Below, in pieces: positions 21,256-23,635 of a stretch of 23,635 nucleotides of DNA. The DNA is from a virus. Within the stretch, counting starts at the first letter, position 1. Each line of letters begins with the position of its first letter. Location: the IMG/VR virus record IMGVR_UViG_3300042090_002758, positions 1-23,635 of that record; one strand, given 5' to 3'. The notes beneath the pieces were generated by a model. The model saw only the letters and a list, made by a program, of their open reading frames with translations, made no database searches and had not been told where the DNA came from. Both the position numbers and the translations under genes were made by a program.

Positions 21256-21933
21256 TCAGCCGCGGCGGCGGCGCAGCATCCCCAGGCCGAGCAGCGCGCT
21301 GGCGAACACCGCCATGGTGGCCGGCTCGGGCACCGGCGGCGGCGGATCGCCATTGGCGTAGGTATAGACAGCCTGAACAATCACCTCGCCGGAATCGCTC
21401 TGGCTCTCGCTGCCGTTGCCGCTGGCGCCGGTCGGGAAGACGACACCGCCCGTGTCAGTCGCCGTCACGATCCATTGGCCGGCGAAGGCCGGGGAAGTGG
21501 CGGCGTCGAAGCTCCCCGCCGACAGCGAGGCGGACGAGGTGATGAGGCCGCTCGTCGCGCTGTCGCCAGGATCCAGTGAGAAGCTGACGCCATTGCTGGT
21601 GTCCAGCACAACGACCGTGCTGAACAGGCTTGAGGACGCGATGGCGGTGTTCGACAACGCCAAGGTCACGTCGTCCTCCCCGTTTCCGCCCGCGGTGGCG
21701 CCGACTGTGCCGCTCAGATCCTCCGACACCGTGACCGACACGCCGGTCCAGGTCCCGGTGCCGCCAATGTTCTCGAAGGTTGCGCCCTGCATGGTGATAG
21801 GCTTGCTGAACCAACTGGTTCCCGCCGGCCCGTACGACTCCGTCTCGGTCACGGTGTACGTGCCCGCCATCGCCACACCGCCCGACAGCAGGAGCGCGGC
21901 GCTCGTCAGCGCTAGCTTCGTCATCAGCCGCAT
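21256..21933 (-). CDS. PEP-CTERM sorting domain protein
   Basis: A 225-aa secreted protein from ATG 21933, preceded by GAGAGGG. Signal peptide: KLALTSAALLLSGGVAMAG. The C-terminus is PPPPVPEPATMAVFASALLGLGMLRRRRG, a complete exosortase signal. The mature part is a beta-rich, Ser/Thr/Gly-rich domain (TYTVTETESYGPAGTSWFSKPITMQGATFENIGGTGTWTGVSVTVSEDL), consistent with the 'choice-of-anchor E' type. It contains no catalytic motif. It differs in its core from the other PEP-CTERM protein in the window and shares only the sorting signals. Probably an extracellular matrix or surface protein. It is transcribed away from the RTX-like gene, with a 366-nt shared upstream region. Confidence 0.88.
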   Translation of the reverse strand: MRLMTKLALTSAALLLSGGVAMAGTYTVTETESYGPAGTSWFSKPITMQGATFENIGGTGTWTGVSVTVSEDLSGTVGATAGGNGEDDVTLALSNTAIASSSLFSTVVVLDTSNGVSFSLDPGDSATSGLITSSASLSAGSFDAATSPAFAGQWIVTATDTGGVVFPTGASGNGSESQSDSGEVIVQAVYTYANGDPPPPVPEPATMAVFASALLGLGMLRRRRG

Positions 21934-22299
21934 GGTGTGACCCTCTCCGAATCCCGATCGCTTCCGAATTGGTATCAGCATCGTGTGGTGACGTAAAGCC
22001 AATTGTTAGACTTCGTTCATATGTCCCCGCCACAGACCGCCACTTCGCCCCGCGGCACCGCCACCGCAAAGCGAACCGATGCGCCTGCGGTTCCGCTGAC
22101 ATGGCGAAATCACCGCGCCGCCCGCAATCAACCAGAACATCACCACGATGACGCAAAGAGTCCCATAAGGAATACAAACATAACGAGTCCGTGACACCTG
22201 GATTGCTGCGTTGCGATTGTATTGTCGCTTTCTTAACCTCCTTCACGAAGTCCGCATCCAAAGCAACCCCATCAGTTCCCAAACCGGGAGGATTGCGTT
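21934..22299. other. Divergent regulatory region between PEP-CTERM and RTX-like genes
   Basis: Nothing coding is supported. This stretch is less G+C-rich than its surroundings, especially 22140-22250, as expected for promoters of two divergent genes. A possible plus-strand promoter is TTGCGA (22211-22216), 17 nt, TAACCT (22234-22239), which is a weak match. I see no operator palindrome. Confidence 0.35.
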
Positions 22300-23505
22300 A
22301 TGCCATTCGCCACAGTACTGGGTGCGGGCGGTGAGACCGTCACACTGTCTTTTACCTCCGCCGAGACTGCGGCACTTGCGCAGAAGCTGGCTGACGTCAT
22401 CACTTCCGGGGTGCTTAGCGGCACGCTGCAACCTGTGGACTACGTCAGTGGCCTGCCAACACTGCCGTCCAGCACGCCGCTTGAGGTGGTCATCAAGTCC
22501 AGCGGCATCGCCTCGCTGCCGGCCTCGACGGCGGCCATCGTCGATACTGCGGCCAATTCCGTGGTGTTCGGCGGTTCGCTGCCCGACGAGACCGTGCTCG
22601 GCGGCAGCGGCGCCATCAGCTTCTTCGCCGGCGCCGGCAGCGGCGGCAGCTTCGTCGGCGGCGACGGCAACGACAAGTTCGTCGGTGCCGACGCCGGCAA
22701 CTGGAGCATCACCACCGGCAACGGCGCCAACACCATCATCGTCAACAGCGGCGTCAACACCATCACCTCGGGCACCGGCAGCAACGCCATCGCGCTGAAC
22801 GGCGGCAGCAACCTTGTCGATGCCAATGGCACCGACGACATCCAGGCGCTCGCCGGGTCCGACACCATCGCCGTCACCGGCGACGACAACAAGGTGGTTG
22901 TCACCGCGCTGAACGCCGACGTTACCTTCGTCGGCGGCGAAGGCGACGCCACCGTGCTGGGCGGCGCGGGCAGCGACACCATCTACGGCGGCCAGAACGG
23001 CGGCCTGTACCGCGGCGGGCTGGCGGGCGACAACCTCATTTACGGCGGCATGGGTCCGACCACCATCGAAGGCGGCGGCAGCGGCGATACGCTCAACGCG
23101 CTGGGCAGCTACGGCAGCACGCTGATCGCCGGCGCCGGCAGCGAGACCCTCACCGGCGGCCTGTCGTCGGGCAACGACAAGTTCGTCGCCGGCGCCGGCA
23201 GCGACCTGATCGTGGCCGGACCGGGCGACGACACCGTGGTCGGCGGCACCGGATCCTCCACCGTGTTCGCCGGCAGCGGCAAGGACCTGTTCGAGTTCAA
23301 CCAGGGCTTCGCCGGCAGCATGACGGTGGAAGGCTACTCGGTGTCGCAGGACAAGATCAGCCTGGCCGGCTATGGCCACAACGAATGGGCCGGCGCGGCC
23401 GCCAACGCCAAGCTGGTCGGCGGCTCGATCGTGGTGACGCTGTCGGACAACACCAAGATCACGTTGGCCGGGTTGCAGACGCTCAAGAACGTCGATCCGG
23501 CGTAG
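22300..23505 (+). CDS. RTX-like glycine-rich repeat protein, probable type I secretion substrate
   Basis: A 401-aa protein, ATG 22300 after GGGAGGA. There is no N-terminal signal peptide. Residues 1-90 form a non-repeat domain (TVLGAGGETVTLSFTSAETAALAQKLAD). From about 90 to 330 there are degenerate nonapeptide-like repeats: GGDGNDKFVGA, GGAGSDTIYGG, GAGSETLTGG, GAGSDLIVAG, GPGDDTVVGG. These resemble calcium-binding hemolysin-type repeats that fold as parallel beta rolls outside the cell, but only a minority keep both aspartates. The C-terminal 70 residues (LFEFNQGFAGSMTVEGYS to ITLAGLQTLKNVDPA) resemble the uncleaved export signal region. No ABC exporter genes are present here. It carries no protease or lipase motif, so a surface or biofilm role is more likely than a toxin. 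Confidence 0.85.
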   Translation: MPFATVLGAGGETVTLSFTSAETAALAQKLADVITSGVLSGTLQPVDYVSGLPTLPSSTPLEVVIKSSGIASLPASTAAIVDTAANSVVFGGSLPDETVLGGSGAISFFAGAGSGGSFVGGDGNDKFVGADAGNWSITTGNGANTIIVNSGVNTITSGTGSNAIALNGGSNLVDANGTDDIQALAGSDTIAVTGDDNKVVVTALNADVTFVGGEGDATVLGGAGSDTIYGGQNGGLYRGGLAGDNLIYGGMGPTTIEGGGSGDTLNALGSYGSTLIAGAGSETLTGGLSSGNDKFVAGAGSDLIVAGPGDDTVVGGTGSSTVFAGSGKDLFEFNQGFAGSMTVEGYSVSQDKISLAGYGHNEWAGAAANAKLVGGSIVVTLSDNTKITLAGLQTLKNVDPA

Positions 23506-23510
23506 CCGGG

Positions 23511-23558
23511 TCCCTCACCCGCCTCGCTTCGCTCGGCACCCTCTCCCACAAGTGGGAG
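23511..23558 (+). repeat. REP-like palindromic element, copy F
   Basis: TCCCTCACCC, a GCCTCGC/GCTCGGC-type small stem, then CCCTCTCCCAC/GTGGGAGAG. It starts 5 nt after the RTX-like stop codon and has the same orientation relative to its upstream gene as copies A-D. The far GGGTGAGGGT end is replaced by the inverted repeat arm. Confidence 0.8.
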
Positions 23559-23635
23559 AGCGACTGTCTTGGTCGTCAAGCCCGATCGACCGAAGGCATG
23601 GTTTTGCGGACGCGACGGGTGCATCAAGGCTGGCG
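23542..23635. repeat. Right arm of the 94-nt inverted repeat
   Basis: The reverse complement of positions 14-107, 93 of 94 bases identical. It begins inside the hairpin of REP-like copy F and reaches the last base of the window, so its outer limit is unknown. No gene is supported in it. Confidence 0.9.

Noticed and set aside
20547-21579. Several open frames of 90-220 codons in the tandem array
   Set aside because: All are translations of the same palindromic unit (WMPGTRPGMT-like) and occur on both strands; none has a ribosome site or family match.
22243-23379. A 378-codon minus-strand open frame opposite the RTX-like gene
   Set aside because: Val/Ala/Asp-rich mirror of the glycine repeats; the plus strand has a good ribosome site and the repeat motif.
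14-23635. End repeats as insertion-sequence termini
   Set aside because: No transposase is visible between or beside them, the enclosed 23.5 kb is mixed phage and host content, and the outer limits are not seen. I report the inverted repeat without naming an element.

Overview
The window is G+C-rich DNA, and its genes look like those of an alphaproteobacterium, most likely Rhodospirillales/Acetobacteraceae. The pointers are codon use, 'WMPGTRPGMT'-type palindromic repeats, VPEP-type PEP-CTERM proteins and an RTX-like repeat protein. This placement is inference; the window holds no rRNA or other marker gene.

Left half (about 150-13,465, all on the minus strand): the structural operon of a contractile-tailed phage or phage-derived particle. 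Read in transcription order it holds the terminase large subunit, portal, scaffold-like protein, major capsid protein, two head-completion proteins, an accessory toxin/immunity island (5,318-7,351), a tail-completion protein, tail sheath, tail tube, a tail-assembly chaperone pair joined by a -1 ribosomal frameshift (slippery GGGAAAC plus a downstream hairpin), a short ORF in the tape-measure position, and a gpN/baseplate-hub-like protein. Several junctions are translationally coupled (ATGA, TGATG, ATGATG and GTGA overlaps). No integrase, repressor, lysis or replication gene is visible, and the baseplate and fibre genes would lie beyond the left edge.

The accessory island holds an EndoU-family RNase toxin followed 8 nt later by a MafI-like immunity gene. 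A second small protein and a third small gene interrupted by an in-frame TAA come next. It is visibly less G+C-rich than its surroundings and looks like a polymorphic-toxin 'moron' placed at the head-tail junction.

The phage operon is peppered with chromosomal palindromic repeats: a REP-like family with ACCCTCACCC/GGGTGAGGGT ends, and two large 'CGCAGATT' hairpins. One REP-like copy is translated as the C-terminus of the portal protein. This argues for long residence in the host chromosome.

Right half (13,970-23,505): host-type genes for an RlpA-like protein, a PEP-CTERM protein, a membrane histidine kinase, a divergent glycosyltransferase, two stand-alone receiver proteins, a small lipoprotein, a GIY-YIG protein, a four-copy 146-bp tandem repeat array, a second PEP-CTERM protein and an RTX-like glycine-rich repeat protein. 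Many of these concern the cell envelope, the exterior or signalling. A 94-nt inverted repeat (93/94 identical) lies at the two ends of the window.
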